Counted from the stretch's first letter, positions 26,811-38,123 are shown. The stretch: 64,000 bases of DNA from Gordonia polyisoprenivorans (GCF_017654315.1 NZ_CP072203.1:5456001-5520000), one strand, 5' to 3'. Numbers and translations: made by a program. Notes: a model not told the origin generated them from the sequence alone.

Positions 26811-27953
26811 TCAGGATGTGAAAGCGGTTGTCACGGTGTCCTCGTCGAGACCGTAGTCGGATAGCCGGTAGGTGTGGCGGGGTGCTCGCGCACCCGAACG
26901 GCTCTCCTCGTCGAGCACCCGCATCGCCGCTCGTGCCCCGTCGGACACCGATGTCCCCAGCGCTCCATACACGCGGTCGACGACGCCGAACGGGTCTGCT
27001 CGCAACTCGTCGAACTCGACGTCGACGAACTGTGCGGGGTCGTATCGCTGTCGGGCACTCGAGAATTCGCGCAGGCCACGCGACCACAGTTCGAGCTGTG
27101 AGGCGCCGATCCGCTCGCCGACGAAGGTCGTCGACCACCCCGGGGTGGCATGTTCGGCGAGGCTGCACATGGAGGCGATGATCGTTTCCGGCGCACGATG
27201 CGTCTGGATCACCAGCGCATCGGGATAGGTGGCCATCAGCGCATCCAAGGCGAACAGGTGGCTGGGATTCTTGAGTACCCAACGCTTCTCGGGATCGTTG
27301 GAGCCGATGAGCGCCAAGTTGCGTTTGTGTCGGGCGTACGCCGGCGTCCAGTCCTGGCCGGCGAGCCAGCGCGAATAGGTGGGCAGATACGCCAGTGACT
27401 CGTAGGAGATCGACATCATGCTCTGCCGCAACAACTGCCAGCATTCCTCGACCTCGGACGCATCCATGTAGTGCAGTCCCAGGAACTCCGGGTTCTCCAC
27501 GTGGTGTTGGGCGAAGCCCGCGTTGATCTGTGTGAACACCGGGTTGTCCGACCACGTCTCGCGCGGCGGACGCGGCTGCGGGACGTCGCACAACCACATC
27601 TCGAGGCCCTGATGGGCGGGATCGGCGGTGAGCAGCCGATGCAACGCGGTGGTCCCGGTCCGTGGCAGCCCGGTGACGAAGATCGGCCGGGTGATCGGCA
27701 CGTCGACGTAGCCGGGGTTGGCTTTCCACGACGCCTCGCTCAGCAGCCGCGCCACCAGCGCCCCCTTGAGGAAGAACCGGAACATCTTGCTACCGAGTTC
27801 GGTGAGCCCGGCTTCCTCGGCGTACGAGGTGAGCAGGATCGCCAGCGCCTCGCGGTACCCGTCGTCGCCGAAGTCGTCCAAACCGGTTGCCCGCATGGCC
27901 GATTCGTGGAGGTCGTCGACGGTACCCACCGTCGTCAACGTTGACCTAGTCAT
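26811..27953 (-). CDS. sulfotransferase family protein at the end of the hsa operon
   Basis: A protein of 380 residues with the PAPS-binding loop VTGLPRTGTTALHRLL near residue 90 and the second nucleotide-binding block WVLKNPSHLFALDALM near 215, typical of Sulfotransfer_3 proteins. It would move sulfate from PAPS to an alcohol or lipid. Its start (ATG at 27953, or GTG at 27962) overlaps the end of the SDR gene, so it is translated as part of the KstR-type operon headed by hsaA. Sulfotransferases are not part of the classical cholesterol pathway. Its acceptor may be a sterol, a lipid or something else. Confidence 0.88.
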   Translation of the reverse strand: MTRSTLTTVGTVDDLHESAMRATGLDDFGDDGYREALAILLTSYAEEAGLTELGSKMFRFFLKGALVARLLSEASWKANPGYVDVPITRPIFVTGLPRTGTTALHRLLTADPAHQGLEMWLCDVPQPRPPRETWSDNPVFTQINAGFAQHHVENPEFLGLHYMDASEVEECWQLLRQSMMSISYESLAYLPTYSRWLAGQDWTPAYARHKRNLALIGSNDPEKRWVLKNPSHLFALDALMATYPDALVIQTHRAPETIIASMCSLAEHATPGWSTTFVGERIGASQLELWSRGLREFSSARQRYDPAQFVDVEFDELRADPFGVVDRVYGALGTSVSDGARAAMRVLDEESRSGARAPRHTYRLSDYGLDEDTVTTAFTS

Positions 27954-28722
27954 GGTACTCACCGCAGTTCACGTCGAGGGTGTGTCCGGTGATGGCGCGG
28001 GCCATCGGCGAGGCGAGGAAGACCACCGCGTCGGCGATCTCGTCCGGCTCGGGTAGCCGATGGAGGTCGGAGCGGCCCGCCGTCTGCTCGTACACCTGCT
28101 CGGGGGTGATGCCGTACTTCTTGGCCACCTCGCCGAAGTACCACTTCAGTTGGTCGTCCCAGATGTAGCCGGGTGCCACCGAGTTGATCCGAATCCCCTT
28201 GTCCCCCAGCTCGGTGGCCAGTGTCTGCGACATCGCGAGCATCGCCGACTTGGCCAGCTTGTAACTGCCGTAGCGGGGTTCGGAGTGGCGGATCACCATC
28301 GAGTTGATGTTGACGATCGACCCGTCCCGCTCGGCAAGGGCGTCGGTGAAGGCCTTGATCACGCGCAGGGTGCCGAGCACGGTCAGGTCCAGACTCGCGG
28401 TGATCTGGTCGAAGTCGGTGCGGGCCAGGGGTTTCATCGACGGCAGCGCGAACGCGTTGTTCACCAGCACATCGACGCCACCGAACTCGCCGACGGCGGC
28501 GCTCACCAGTGTGTCGACGGCGTCGTCGTCGGTGATGTCGGTGGGTACGACGAGCGTGGGCGTGTCGAGTTCGGCGGCCACCTCCTTGAGCCTGGATTCG
28601 GTCCGAGCCGCGAGCACCACACTCGCTCCGGCAGCCGCGGCCCGAACACAGATCGAGCGTCCGAGCCCGGGCCCGACGCCCGACACGACGACGACCTTGC
28701 CGGCCAGTAGTCCGTCACTCAT
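27946..28722 (-). CDS. short-chain dehydrogenase/reductase in the hsa operon
   Basis: A 258-residue classical SDR: nucleotide-binding VSGVGPGLGRSI near residue 13, NAFALP near 90, catalytic Tyr and Lys in YGSYKLAKSAML near 155, and a C-terminal GHTLDVNCGEYHD. It starts by ATGA overlap with the DUF1214-like gene (28719-28722) and overlaps the sulfotransferase, so the three are coupled. The likely substrate is a hydroxy or keto steroid or acyl-CoA intermediate. This is context only. Confidence 0.9.
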   Translation of the reverse strand: MSDGLLAGKVVVVSGVGPGLGRSICVRAAAAGASVVLAARTESRLKEVAAELDTPTLVVPTDITDDDAVDTLVSAAVGEFGGVDVLVNNAFALPSMKPLARTDFDQITASLDLTVLGTLRVIKAFTDALAERDGSIVNINSMVIRHSEPRYGSYKLAKSAMLAMSQTLATELGDKGIRINSVAPGYIWDDQLKWYFGEVAKKYGITPEQVYEQTAGRSDLHRLPEPDEIADAVVFLASPMARAITGHTLDVNCGEYHD

Positions 28723-29918
28723 GCGAGCATCCTCTCGGCAAAGCCTCGCTGCCGCTGTGCTATTCGCTGCGCCCAGCCGGCCGCGTCGACCCGGTTGTGC
28801 TCGAGATACGGTAGATGCGCCGCCACGTCGCCGACGTCGATGACCTGCGCCGTCGGGCCCTGTTCGCCGGTGATCGGTCGCTCGGTCCGCTGCCAGCGGA
28901 ACTGCATGATCCCGCGTTCACGCCCGGTGGTCTCGATCCAGTTGGTGATGTGCGGATCGGTATGGGAGATCACCATGCGGATCATCCCGTCGGGATCGAC
29001 TTGTGCCTGAGCAGAATTCAGGCTCGTTTGATGATGGACGTAGTCCAGCGAGATGTACCAGAGGCTGCCGAGCTGGAATCCCTGGTAGGGCGCGTCGGAC
29101 TTCGGGACGGTGACGAGGATCGCCGCGTCGGGGGCGAGACGATAGTGGCCGACCGACGAGAACTGGGTGGCCAGCCCACCGGGTGTCAGCCGCGGCGGGG
29201 TGAAGGTGTTCACCGGCTCGTCGAGGTAGAACCACTTGGGAAAGTTGAACCAGGTGTTGATGCGCGCGGTCAACATCTTGGCCGCGGTCCGGTAGCGACG
29301 CGTGACCCGTTCGAGGTCCGGTTCGGTGGGCGCGGTTCCGCTCGTGTCCACGCGTTCGATGGCGATGGCGCCCTTGCGCTGGGCCCAGTCGGAGTAGACC
29401 TCGCGCACCGATAGTGCGGTGGCGCCGTCGGGGAGGACGAACTCGTCCGCGCCGCCCGGTGCGCTGCCCGCGGGGCGGAAGACAATATCGAAGGAACCGT
29501 CGTCGGCAATGGTGATGCGCCGGTCGTCGAAGGCGTCGTCACCGCCCGGGACCGCGTCGGGGGTGTAATCCCCGCGCAGCACTTGGAAACTCAGGTCGGC
29601 GGTGGTGCCCCGCCGCCCCCAGACCCGGTAGGTGCCTGCGGGGTCGATGTCGGCGTGGTAGTAGAGGGTGTCGGGGTTGTCCAGACCCATCTTGGTGTAT
29701 GGCCCGGTCGAGGCGACGAACACCGGATGGGTGAGGTTGCGGGTACGGACCAGGTGACCGATCGCCGAGATACTGCCGGCGAGATAGTCGAGCCCCTCGG
29801 CCAGATCTTGTTCGCTGCTCACGAATTCCGCTGAGCGGATCAGCTTCTCGGCCTCGGCGATGGCATCGGTGAACGGCTTGGTGGCCTGTTCGGCGATCGT
29901 GATACTCGGTGCACTCAT
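28719..29918 (-). CDS. DUF1214-like protein in the hsa operon
   Basis: A 399-residue soluble protein without a signal peptide. It has a helical N-terminal part and a beta-rich region with TLYYHADIDPAGTYRVWGRR, resembling actinobacterial DUF1214-type proteins of unknown function. Overlap by ATGA with hsaB upstream (29915-29918) and with the SDR downstream places it in one translational unit with ring A degradation. No catalytic motif is recognised; a structural or accessory role to the sulfotransferase or SDR is possible. Confidence 0.8.
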   Translation of the reverse strand: MSAPSITIAEQATKPFTDAIAEAEKLIRSAEFVSSEQDLAEGLDYLAGSISAIGHLVRTRNLTHPVFVASTGPYTKMGLDNPDTLYYHADIDPAGTYRVWGRRGTTADLSFQVLRGDYTPDAVPGGDDAFDDRRITIADDGSFDIVFRPAGSAPGGADEFVLPDGATALSVREVYSDWAQRKGAIAIERVDTSGTAPTEPDLERVTRRYRTAAKMLTARINTWFNFPKWFYLDEPVNTFTPPRLTPGGLATQFSSVGHYRLAPDAAILVTVPKSDAPYQGFQLGSLWYISLDYVHHQTSLNSAQAQVDPDGMIRMVISHTDPHITNWIETTGRERGIMQFRWQRTERPITGEQGPTAQVIDVGDVAAHLPYLEHNRVDAAGWAQRIAQRQRGFAERMLA

Positions 29919-30490
29919 AGCCAGGTGTCCCCTCCGGTCCAGGTCAGGAAGTTCTCGAGTTCGGCCTGTGCGGGTGTCACGCGCGGGTGCTCGGTGGAGA
30001 GGTATCCGCCTCGATAGAACAGCAACGGCTTGTCCTGCAACACCTCTCCCAGCGTCTGCGCGCGGCCGATGACGATGTGGTGATCACCACCGTCGGCGAC
30101 CTGCTCGATGGTGCACTCCGCCCAGGTCAGGCAGTGCCGGATGACCGGCAGCCCCGCGGGCGAAGGGTCCCAGACGACGCCGGAGAACTTGTCCTCGCTC
30201 GGCGCACCGAAATTCGCGCTCACGTCCTGCTGACGATTCGAGAGCACGTTGACACAAAAGGCACCCCGCTGCTCGATCACCGACCACGTTCGTGAGGTCT
30301 TCTGCGGGCAGAACAGCACCAGCGGCGGGTCGAGGGACAGCGCCGCGAACGACTGGCAGGCGAATCCGGCCGGCTGGTCGTCGGCGGTGAGCGTGGTGAT
30401 CACGGTGACCCCGGTGCAGAACTGCCCCATCGCGGTGCGGAACTGTCGGGAGTCGAAATCGGCGGAGCCGTAGGGGGTATGGGCGCTCAT
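29915..30490 (-). CDS. hsaB: 3-HSA hydroxylase reductase component HsaB
   Basis: About 191 residues, a flavin reductase-like FMN-binding split-barrel protein (RTAMGQFCTGVTVITT near residue 18, then GFACQSFAALSLDPPLVLFC). HsaB supplies reduced flavin to the oxygenase HsaA, which hydroxylates the aromatic ring A of 3-HSA to the catechol 3,4-DHSA. Mtb HsaB has 187 residues and starts at a similar point, favouring MSAHTPYG at 30490; the ATG at 30532 would add a serine-rich tail and overlap hsaC. Gene order hsaA-hsaC-hsaB is compact. Confidence 0.92.
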   Translation of the reverse strand: MSAHTPYGSADFDSRQFRTAMGQFCTGVTVITTLTADDQPAGFACQSFAALSLDPPLVLFCPQKTSRTWSVIEQRGAFCVNVLSNRQQDVSANFGAPSEDKFSGVVWDPSPAGLPVIRHCLTWAECTIEQVADGGDHHIVIGRAQTLGEVLQDKPLLFYRGGYLSTEHPRVTPAQAELENFLTWTGGDTWL

Positions 30491-30503
30491 GGCCGACTCG
30501 TCG

Positions 30504-32683
<2,180 letters not shown>

Positions 32684-32771
32684 CTCACCCATCCCTGTTC
32701 TCTTCACTGTGTGTCTTCTCGTGTGCTCGTCCCCCCACCGGCACCGGCGTGACGCGTACCGATTCCAAGAC

Positions 32772-32785
32772 TAGAACACGTTCTC
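32772..32785 (-). promoter_or_regulatory. near-perfect KstR motif on the hsaA side
   Basis: TAGAACACGTTCTC matches TnnAACnnGTTnnA at all fixed positions but the last (C for A). It lies about 90 bases before the hsaA start. With the perfect site at 32864 it makes the 244-base hsaA-kshA gap a divergent KstR-controlled promoter region. Confidence 0.65.
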
Positions 32786-32863
32786 ATTTATGTCGAGTAC
32801 TGGGACTTTGTGCCCATTTCCTGCCCGTATCCGGGTTCACCGGCCTCGGCCCACTGTTATTTT

Positions 32864-32877
32864 TGTAACATGTTCTA
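32864..32877 (+). promoter_or_regulatory. perfect KstR motif on the kshA side
   Basis: TGTAACATGTTCTA fits the KstR consensus at every fixed position and sits 50 bases before the kshA start at 32928. It probably overlaps the kshA promoter. Confidence 0.75.
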
Positions 32878-32927
32878 GTATCGGCTGTACGCGATTCGCA
32901 TGCAGCGCCACGATGGGAGAGATCCGA

Positions 32928-34142
32928 ATGGCTGTGAGCACAGGCACCCCGAACGCAACCTCGGCCGCCGACGCGGCCGATCCGGGCGTGCGGGAGATCG
33001 ACACCGGTACCCCGCCGACCCGCTTCGCCCGCGGATGGCACTGCCTGGGCCTGGTGGGCGAGTTCGCCGACGGCAAGCCGCACTCGGTGCAGATCTTCGG
33101 CACCAAACTCGTCGTCTGGACCGACACGTCGGGACAGATCCAGGTGCTCGACGCCTACTGCCGACACATGGGTGGCGACCTGTCACAGGGCAGCGTCAAG
33201 GGTGACAACGTCGCCTGCCCGTTCCACGGCTGGCTGTGGAAGGGCAACGGACGCTGCGCCGGCGTACCCTACGCCAAGCGCAATCCGAAACTCGCCAAGA
33301 CCCGGGCGTGGCCGACGATGGTCCGCAACGGGCAGGTGTTCGTCTACAACGACCCGGAGGGCAATCCTCCGCCGGAGGAAATCATCATCCCGGAGCTGTC
33401 GGAGGTCGACAACGACGAGTGGACCGCGTGGACGTGGAATCGGATCGTCATCGAGGGTTCCAACTGCCGCGAGATCATCGACAACGTCGTCGACATGGCG
33501 CACTTCTTCTACGTGCACTTCGCGCTCCCCGACTACTTCAAGAACGTCTTCGAGGGTGAGACCGCCGCACAATACATGAACTCCCATGGGCGCCCCGACA
33601 TCTCGTTGGGCACCGCCTACGGTGACACCCGCCTGGAGTCGATCGCGGCGTATTACGGACCGTCGTACATGCTGAATCCGATGGTGCAGTACTACGGCGG
33701 CTACGCCATCGAAACCATCCTCACCAACTGCCACTACCCGATCGACGCCAATTCGTTCGTCCTCATGTACGGCGTGATGGCCAAGATCCCCGAGGGCCTC
33801 TCCCCCGAACAGGCCGACAAGATGGCCCAGAAGATCACCGCGGGCATCGAGGTCGGATTCCTGCAGGACGTCGAGATCTGGAAGCACAAGACACGCATCG
33901 ACAATCCACTCCTCGTCGAGGAGGACGGACCGGTCTATCAGCTGCGTCGATGGTATGAGCAGTTCTACGTCGACAAGGCCGATGTCACCGACGAGATGAC
34001 CCAGCGCTTCGAGTACGAGATCGACACCACCAAGGCCGTCGAGAGCTGGAACATCGAGGTGCAGGAGAACATTCGGCTCCGGGAGGAACACGAGGCGCAG
34101 CAGGCCGACTCGTCCACCGAGACGACCGAGTCACGGGTCTGA
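32928..34142 (+). CDS. kshA: 3-ketosteroid 9alpha-hydroxylase oxygenase KshA
   Basis: A 404-residue Rieske non-haem iron oxygenase. The Rieske ligands are Cys78-x-His80 and Cys97-x2-His100 (CRHMGGDLSQ and CPFHGW), and mononuclear iron ligands include His192 and His197 in DMAHFFYVHF. With the reductase KshB it hydroxylates steroid C9, which together with KstD opens ring B. A good ribosome site (GGGAGAG) precedes the ATG at 32928. It is divergent from hsaA across two KstR motifs, so both sets respond together. KshB is not in the window. Confidence 0.96.
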   Translation: MAVSTGTPNATSAADAADPGVREIDTGTPPTRFARGWHCLGLVGEFADGKPHSVQIFGTKLVVWTDTSGQIQVLDAYCRHMGGDLSQGSVKGDNVACPFHGWLWKGNGRCAGVPYAKRNPKLAKTRAWPTMVRNGQVFVYNDPEGNPPPEEIIIPELSEVDNDEWTAWTWNRIVIEGSNCREIIDNVVDMAHFFYVHFALPDYFKNVFEGETAAQYMNSHGRPDISLGTAYGDTRLESIAAYYGPSYMLNPMVQYYGGYAIETILTNCHYPIDANSFVLMYGVMAKIPEGLSPEQADKMAQKITAGIEVGFLQDVEIWKHKTRIDNPLLVEEDGPVYQLRRWYEQFYVDKADVTDEMTQRFEYEIDTTKAVESWNIEVQENIRLREEHEAQQADSSTETTESRV

Positions 34143-34146
34143 CCCG

Positions 34147-34509
34147 ATGACCCGCGCGGGCTGGGCGAAGGCTCCCGACCACACCGACGACCCGCAACTC
34201 CTCGCCCGGGTCCACGAGGCCACCGACCGCGACCGTGACCACTACCTGCGCGGCGGTATGACCGAGATCGAATGCCGGTCCTGCCACGCCTGTGTGATGG
34301 TCAAGAAGACCAGTCCGCACCACACCAGCGTGCAATGGAATGCCGGTGCCCGGGCGCGCTGCGACGAGCTCGAGGAGATCCGGCGGATCGGCGGCAACCC
34401 GGCGATGATGCGGACGTGTCCGCGACTCTCGGCGAGTATCGATCACGGTGTCGCCGAGGGGATCATCCCGGCGCAGTCTCCCGAGTCCGACCCCGACGGA
34501 TACTGGTGA
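34147..34509 (+). CDS. small cysteine-containing protein following kshA (Rv3527-like position)
   Basis: A 120-residue protein four bases after the kshA stop, so almost certainly co-transcribed. It contains IECRSCHACVMVKK (CxxCxxC-like) and a later TCP, suggesting possible metal binding. In M. tuberculosis kshA (Rv3526) is followed by the unknown Rv3527, also KstR-controlled, making this a likely positional equivalent; sequence identity is not asserted. Its 3' end overlaps the convergent membrane gene by 47 bases. Confidence 0.8.
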   Translation: MTRAGWAKAPDHTDDPQLLARVHEATDRDRDHYLRGGMTEIECRSCHACVMVKKTSPHHTSVQWNAGARARCDELEEIRRIGGNPAMMRTCPRLSASIDHGVAEGIIPAQSPESDPDGYW

Positions 34510-34999
34510 GCGGCGCGAGCACCACGCTCAGCACCCCGAGGATCAGGGTGGCGATCACGCCCCACGCCGGCGACAACAGCGGGCCCGGAGTCTCGATGGC
34601 GTCGTTGACCGCGGCGTCGAACAGATGTCCCGCCGGGTCGGCGATCACCATCGCGGCCACGACGATCGTCGCCACCCCCGCCGCCACGATCACCGCCGAC
34701 ACGGCGAGCACACCGATGGGGTTGCGGCGAAACGGTTTCCACCAGCCCAGCAGCGCCGCCAGGGCGATGACGATGCCGAAGACGAGGGTGAGCAAGGCCG
34801 GGCGTTCGGTGTGGGCGGAGAACGCCGCCTCGACGTCGGCGGTCGCGGCCGCTCGGGCGCTGACCCCACCGAGTCCGCTCACCTGCAGTTGCGCCCCCTG
34901 ATCGGAGGCACCCCAGCTCGCTTGCGCACAGCCGGCGATCGCCAGACCCACGACCACCAACGCCGGCCACAGGAACGTCTGAATCCGCTCGAGGCTCAC
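34463..34999 (-). CDS. membrane protein coupled to the TDT transporter
   Basis: A 178-residue protein with four hydrophobic segments (TFLWPALVVVGLAIAGCAQ, ALLTLVFGIVIALAALLGWW, IGVLAVSAVIVAAG, WGVIATLILGVLSVV). Its GTG overlaps the TDT transporter stop in GTGA (34996-34999). A much longer open frame upstream in the same phase lies over the transporter and is rejected. No family is recognised. Probably an accessory membrane protein of the transporter or an unrelated second gene of the operon. Confidence 0.75.
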   Translation of the reverse strand: MSLERIQTFLWPALVVVGLAIAGCAQASWGASDQGAQLQVSGLGGVSARAAATADVEAAFSAHTERPALLTLVFGIVIALAALLGWWKPFRRNPIGVLAVSAVIVAAGVATIVVAAMVIADPAGHLFDAAVNDAIETPGPLLSPAWGVIATLILGVLSVVLAPLTSIRRGRTRETAPG

Positions 35000-36135
35000 C
35001 GTCCCAGCGTGCCACGCGCTCCTGCGGGGGCGATGAGCAAGGCGCCGTCGATGATCCCGGCGACGGTGCGGGTCGCGACGATCCCCCAGGCCAGGAGCAG
35101 GGCGACGAATCCGACACCTGCGACCACCGCGAACATCGTGTGCCCGGTGGTCGCCGCCAATGCCGACGACCCGGTCACGAAGGTGCCCAGCGGGAAGGTG
35201 AACGACCACCAGGTCAGACCGAACGGCAGACCGCGGCGCACCGACCGCACGGTGATGACGGTGGCGACGACGATCCAGATCACCGCCGCGGCCCACACCG
35301 TGAGCGCGTAGTCGTGGGCGAGGGCGCCGAGGACTCCGGCGGTGGCCGCTCCGGTCACCCCGGTCGCGACGTGCGCGAGCAGACACGCCGCGGTCACTGA
35401 TTGTCCGAGCGGTCCGAGCACGATCCACCACGTCGGTGCCAGTCCGGCGGGGCCCGTTCCGTGCGTCATCAGGGAACCGATCACCGAGACCGCGATCGGC
35501 GCGGCGAGGACCAGTGAGAACACGAAGGCCGCGACCCCGATGACCAGCAGCTCGCGGCGTGCACTCGGTTCGTCGAGCGCCCCGGCGAGCACCGCGGCCG
35601 CCGACGCCGACACCATCGGCGGGACCACCGACATCAGCCAACCCCCGAACGGTTCCGGCCGGTTCGATTCCGGCCGGTTCGGTCCTTCGGGGTCTGCCGC
35701 TCGGCCGAGGAGGTGGCGGGCCGGAATCAACAGTGCCGTCGTGACTCCGCCGATAGTGCCGAGGGTGAAGCACACGATGTCGACGGCGAGCGCGGCGCTC
35801 GGCCCGATCACGTGGACGCCGGCCACCAGGGTCGACGTGCCGACGGTCAGCGTCGCCATCGGCACGGCACCGTAAAAGTGCGCGATCACCGGGTGCCGCA
35901 GGTGGGCGCGTGCGGCGTCGCGGTGGCGACGCCAGTGCATGACGGTCGCGGCGATCACCCCGATGTAGACGAGGCACGCGAGCAGCCAGAACACGATCGA
36001 CAGCGCGGTCAGCAGCGTGCCGTGGCCGAGCCCGTGCGCTGCGATCGCCAGAATGCCGGTGCCCATCACCGTCGCGAACCAATTCGGCGGCACGTGGGCG
36101 AAGTGGGTCCGGACCGGTGGTTCGCGCAACGTCAT
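34996..36135 (-). CDS. TDT family (SLAC1/TehA-like) transporter
   Basis: A 379-residue, roughly ten-helix membrane protein with the family-type start (VPPNWFATVMGTGILAIA) and later WWSFTFPLGTFVTGSSAL, as in tellurite-resistance/dicarboxylate transporter and SLAC1 channel proteins. Members export sulfite, C4-dicarboxylates or other anions. A 15-bp tandem repeat at 35653-35682 encodes an NRPESNRPEPF loop. It is divergent from a LysR-type regulator across a palindromic operator and is probably its target. Confidence 0.88.
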   Translation of the reverse strand: MTLREPPVRTHFAHVPPNWFATVMGTGILAIAAHGLGHGTLLTALSIVFWLLACLVYIGVIAATVMHWRRHRDAARAHLRHPVIAHFYGAVPMATLTVGTSTLVAGVHVIGPSAALAVDIVCFTLGTIGGVTTALLIPARHLLGRAADPEGPNRPESNRPEPFGGWLMSVVPPMVSASAAAVLAGALDEPSARRELLVIGVAAFVFSLVLAAPIAVSVIGSLMTHGTGPAGLAPTWWIVLGPLGQSVTAACLLAHVATGVTGAATAGVLGALAHDYALTVWAAAVIWIVVATVITVRSVRRGLPFGLTWWSFTFPLGTFVTGSSALAATTGHTMFAVVAGVGFVALLLAWGIVATRTVAGIIDGALLIAPAGARGTLGR

Positions 36136-36190
36136 GCACCTACGGTCGCCGATCGACGTCTTGGCAGGTAGAGGGCAATTCCCTGCAAGA

Positions 36191-36211
36191 GTTACAACGG
36201 ATGGTTGTAAC
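36191..36211. promoter_or_regulatory. palindromic operator in the TDT/LysR divergent promoter
   Basis: GTTACAAC and GTTGTAAC form a perfect eight-base inverted repeat with a five-base spacer, just before the LysR start at 36220 and 55 bases from the transporter start at 36135. The T-N11-A pattern is that of LysR sites. It probably controls both genes. Confidence 0.65.
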
Positions 36212-36219
36212 CTGGGAGG

Positions 36220-37146
36220 GTGTTGAGCCCGCGCATGCCCGACCTGCCCTCGCTGGAGACACTGCTCGCGGTGGTCACCACCGGCAGCCTCAATGCCGCC
36301 GCGGGTGAGTTGGGGATCACCCAGCAGGCAGTCTCGGCGCGGATGCGGGCGTTGGAGGCCACGCTCGGGATCTCACTGCTGACCCGCTCCCCCACCGGCA
36401 CCGCACCCACCGAGGCCGGAATCCTGGTGTCGGAGTGGGCCGATCGGCTTCTCGGCTTGGCCTCGGAGTTCGACGCCGGGCTCGCCGCACTACGTCGCGA
36501 ACGACGCGACGAACTGCGTCTGGCCGCCAGTCTGACGGTCGCCGAACATCTCCTTCCGCAATGGTTGGTGTCGTTCGGGCAGAGCGTCGAGCACGCACCC
36601 AAGGTGTCGTTCACCGCGACGAACTCCGAGCACGCCTGCGAGTTGGTCCGGGCCGGCGACGTCGAACTCGGCTTCGTCGAGGGCCCGCAGGTGGCCCCCG
36701 GGGTACGCAGTCGCGTCGTCGCCCACGACACCCTGGTGCTCGTCGTACCGCCCGAGCATCCGTGGGCGCGTCGGCGCACGGCGGTGAGCTCCGACGAGTT
36801 GGCCCGCACAGCGCTGGTGACCCGCGAATCCGGTTCCGGGACAAGACTCTTCCTGGACACCATGCTGGCCGGGGCCCACGACCCCGACGTGGCCCGGGCG
36901 CAACCGGTGCTCGAATTGTCGACGACCGCGGCGGTGCGCTCGGCGGTCATCGCCGGCGCCGGACCGGCGGTCGTGTCCGATCTGTCCGTACGCGACGATC
37001 TCGGTCGTCGGCTGATCGCCGTGCCGGTGTCCGGGCTCGATCTGCGACGCGCCCTGCGGGCGGTGTGGATCGGCGGCGACGAACCGCGCGCCGGTGCGGC
37101 ACGCGACTTCCTCACGCACGTCACGAGATCGGCAGGTCGGCCGTGA
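36220..37146 (+). CDS. LysR-family regulator, divergent from TDT transporter
   Basis: A 308-residue LysR protein with N-terminal winged helix (residues 10-65, TGSLNAAAGELGITQQAVSARMRALEA) and a two-lobed effector domain. The start is GTG at 36220 with an upstream GGGAGGG ribosome site; the ATG at 36235 is also possible. It probably regulates the divergent transporter through the palindrome at 36191-36211. The ligand is unknown; sulfite or dicarboxylates would fit a TDT exporter. Confidence 0.9.
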   Translation: MLSPRMPDLPSLETLLAVVTTGSLNAAAGELGITQQAVSARMRALEATLGISLLTRSPTGTAPTEAGILVSEWADRLLGLASEFDAGLAALRRERRDELRLAASLTVAEHLLPQWLVSFGQSVEHAPKVSFTATNSEHACELVRAGDVELGFVEGPQVAPGVRSRVVAHDTLVLVVPPEHPWARRRTAVSSDELARTALVTRESGSGTRLFLDTMLAGAHDPDVARAQPVLELSTTAAVRSAVIAGAGPAVVSDLSVRDDLGRRLIAVPVSGLDLRRALRAVWIGGDEPRAGAARDFLTHVTRSAGRP

Positions 37147-37231
37147 CACCGATGAGTTTCGACGAGGATGGAGGTCTCACCCTTGACACCAACCGTCTGT
37201 CACCAATCGTCATCGGAAACAGGAGTTCACC

Positions 37232-38035
37232 ATGACCGCATATTCAGCCCCCGTGGGCGCACCGATCTGGTTCGACCTGATGAGCAGCGAGCCGGCGAAG
37301 GCCGCCGGGTTCTATCAGGCCCTGTTCGGCTGGGAGGTCGAGGGCCCACCGCGCGAGGAGTTCGGCGGCTATCAGAACTTCACCCTGCACAGCAAACGCG
37401 TCGCCGGCCTGAGTCCGTACATGGCCGAAGGTGGTGGCCCGTCCGACATCTGGTCGCTCTACCTGCGTACCGATGACCCGGCGACCACCGTCAAGAACGT
37501 CGAAGCCGCTGGAGGTTCGATCATGGTGCCGCCCATGGCAGTCGGCGAGGAGGGCACGATGATGGTCACCGTCGACAACGCCGGAGCCGTCATCGGGTTC
37601 TGGAAGCCCAACCAGCATCATGGTTTCGCCGAGTGGGGTGTGCACGGAGCGCCCTACTGGTTCGAACTCGCCACCCGCGACTACCCGGCCTCACTCGCGT
37701 TCTACACCGAGACCGTTGGCGCCCGCGCCGACACCGTCATCGACAACACCGGTCAGGAGGTCGCCCCCGGCGGGCCGCTGCGCTACTCGCAGCTGTTCTT
37801 CGGGGAGACCGCGTACGCCGGCGTCATGGACGCCACCGGACTGTTCGGCGACGCCCCGTCGTTCTGGCAGATCTACATCTGCGTCGACGACGTCGCCGCG
37901 ACCGTGGCACAGGCAGCCGATCTCGGCGGCGAGATCGTCATGCCCGGCGAGGACACCCCGTACGGCACCCTCGCCGTCATCAACGACCCGTTCGGCGCGA
38001 TGATCTGCCTCGGCCATCCGCCGGCCGGGATGTAG
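37232..38035 (+). CDS. VOC (glyoxalase/bleomycin resistance) family protein
   Basis: A 267-residue protein made of two vicinal-oxygen-chelate modules: one begins IWFDLMSSEPAKAAGFYQALF near residue 10, the other PYWFELATRDYPASLAFYTE near 138. Such tandem VOC proteins are common in actinobacteria and mostly of unknown function (lyase, dioxygenase or resistance). A ribosome site (AGGAG) precedes the ATG at 37232. It is separate from the neighbouring LysR gene by 85 bases. Confidence 0.88.
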   Translation: MTAYSAPVGAPIWFDLMSSEPAKAAGFYQALFGWEVEGPPREEFGGYQNFTLHSKRVAGLSPYMAEGGGPSDIWSLYLRTDDPATTVKNVEAAGGSIMVPPMAVGEEGTMMVTVDNAGAVIGFWKPNQHHGFAEWGVHGAPYWFELATRDYPASLAFYTETVGARADTVIDNTGQEVAPGGPLRYSQLFFGETAYAGVMDATGLFGDAPSFWQIYICVDDVAATVAQAADLGGEIVMPGEDTPYGTLAVINDPFGAMICLGHPPAGM

Positions 38036-38070
38036 GCGACGGATCGGGCGGCGCCTGCCCGGCGCGGCAT

Positions 38071-38123
38071 GAACTCGTGAACGCGGCCCGTGCAAAGACC
38101 GCGTCTACGAGTTCAGGCCGCGT
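38071..38123 (+). repeat. 53-bp hairpin repeat, copy 1 (upstream of AbiEi/DUF559 gene)
   Basis: Starts GAACTCGTGAACGCGGCCCG and ends ACGAGTTCAGGCCGCGT. It is 51/53 identical to 39115-39167. The unit contains an inverted repeat with 17-base arms around CGTGCAAA. The two copies are in the same direction and bracket exactly one gene. Confidence 0.85.

Noticed and set aside
34463..36139. A 558-residue minus-strand frame across the TDT transporter
   Set aside because: Only the last 178 codons, from the GTG at 34999, have membrane segments and a sensible start; the rest is a shadow of the transporter.
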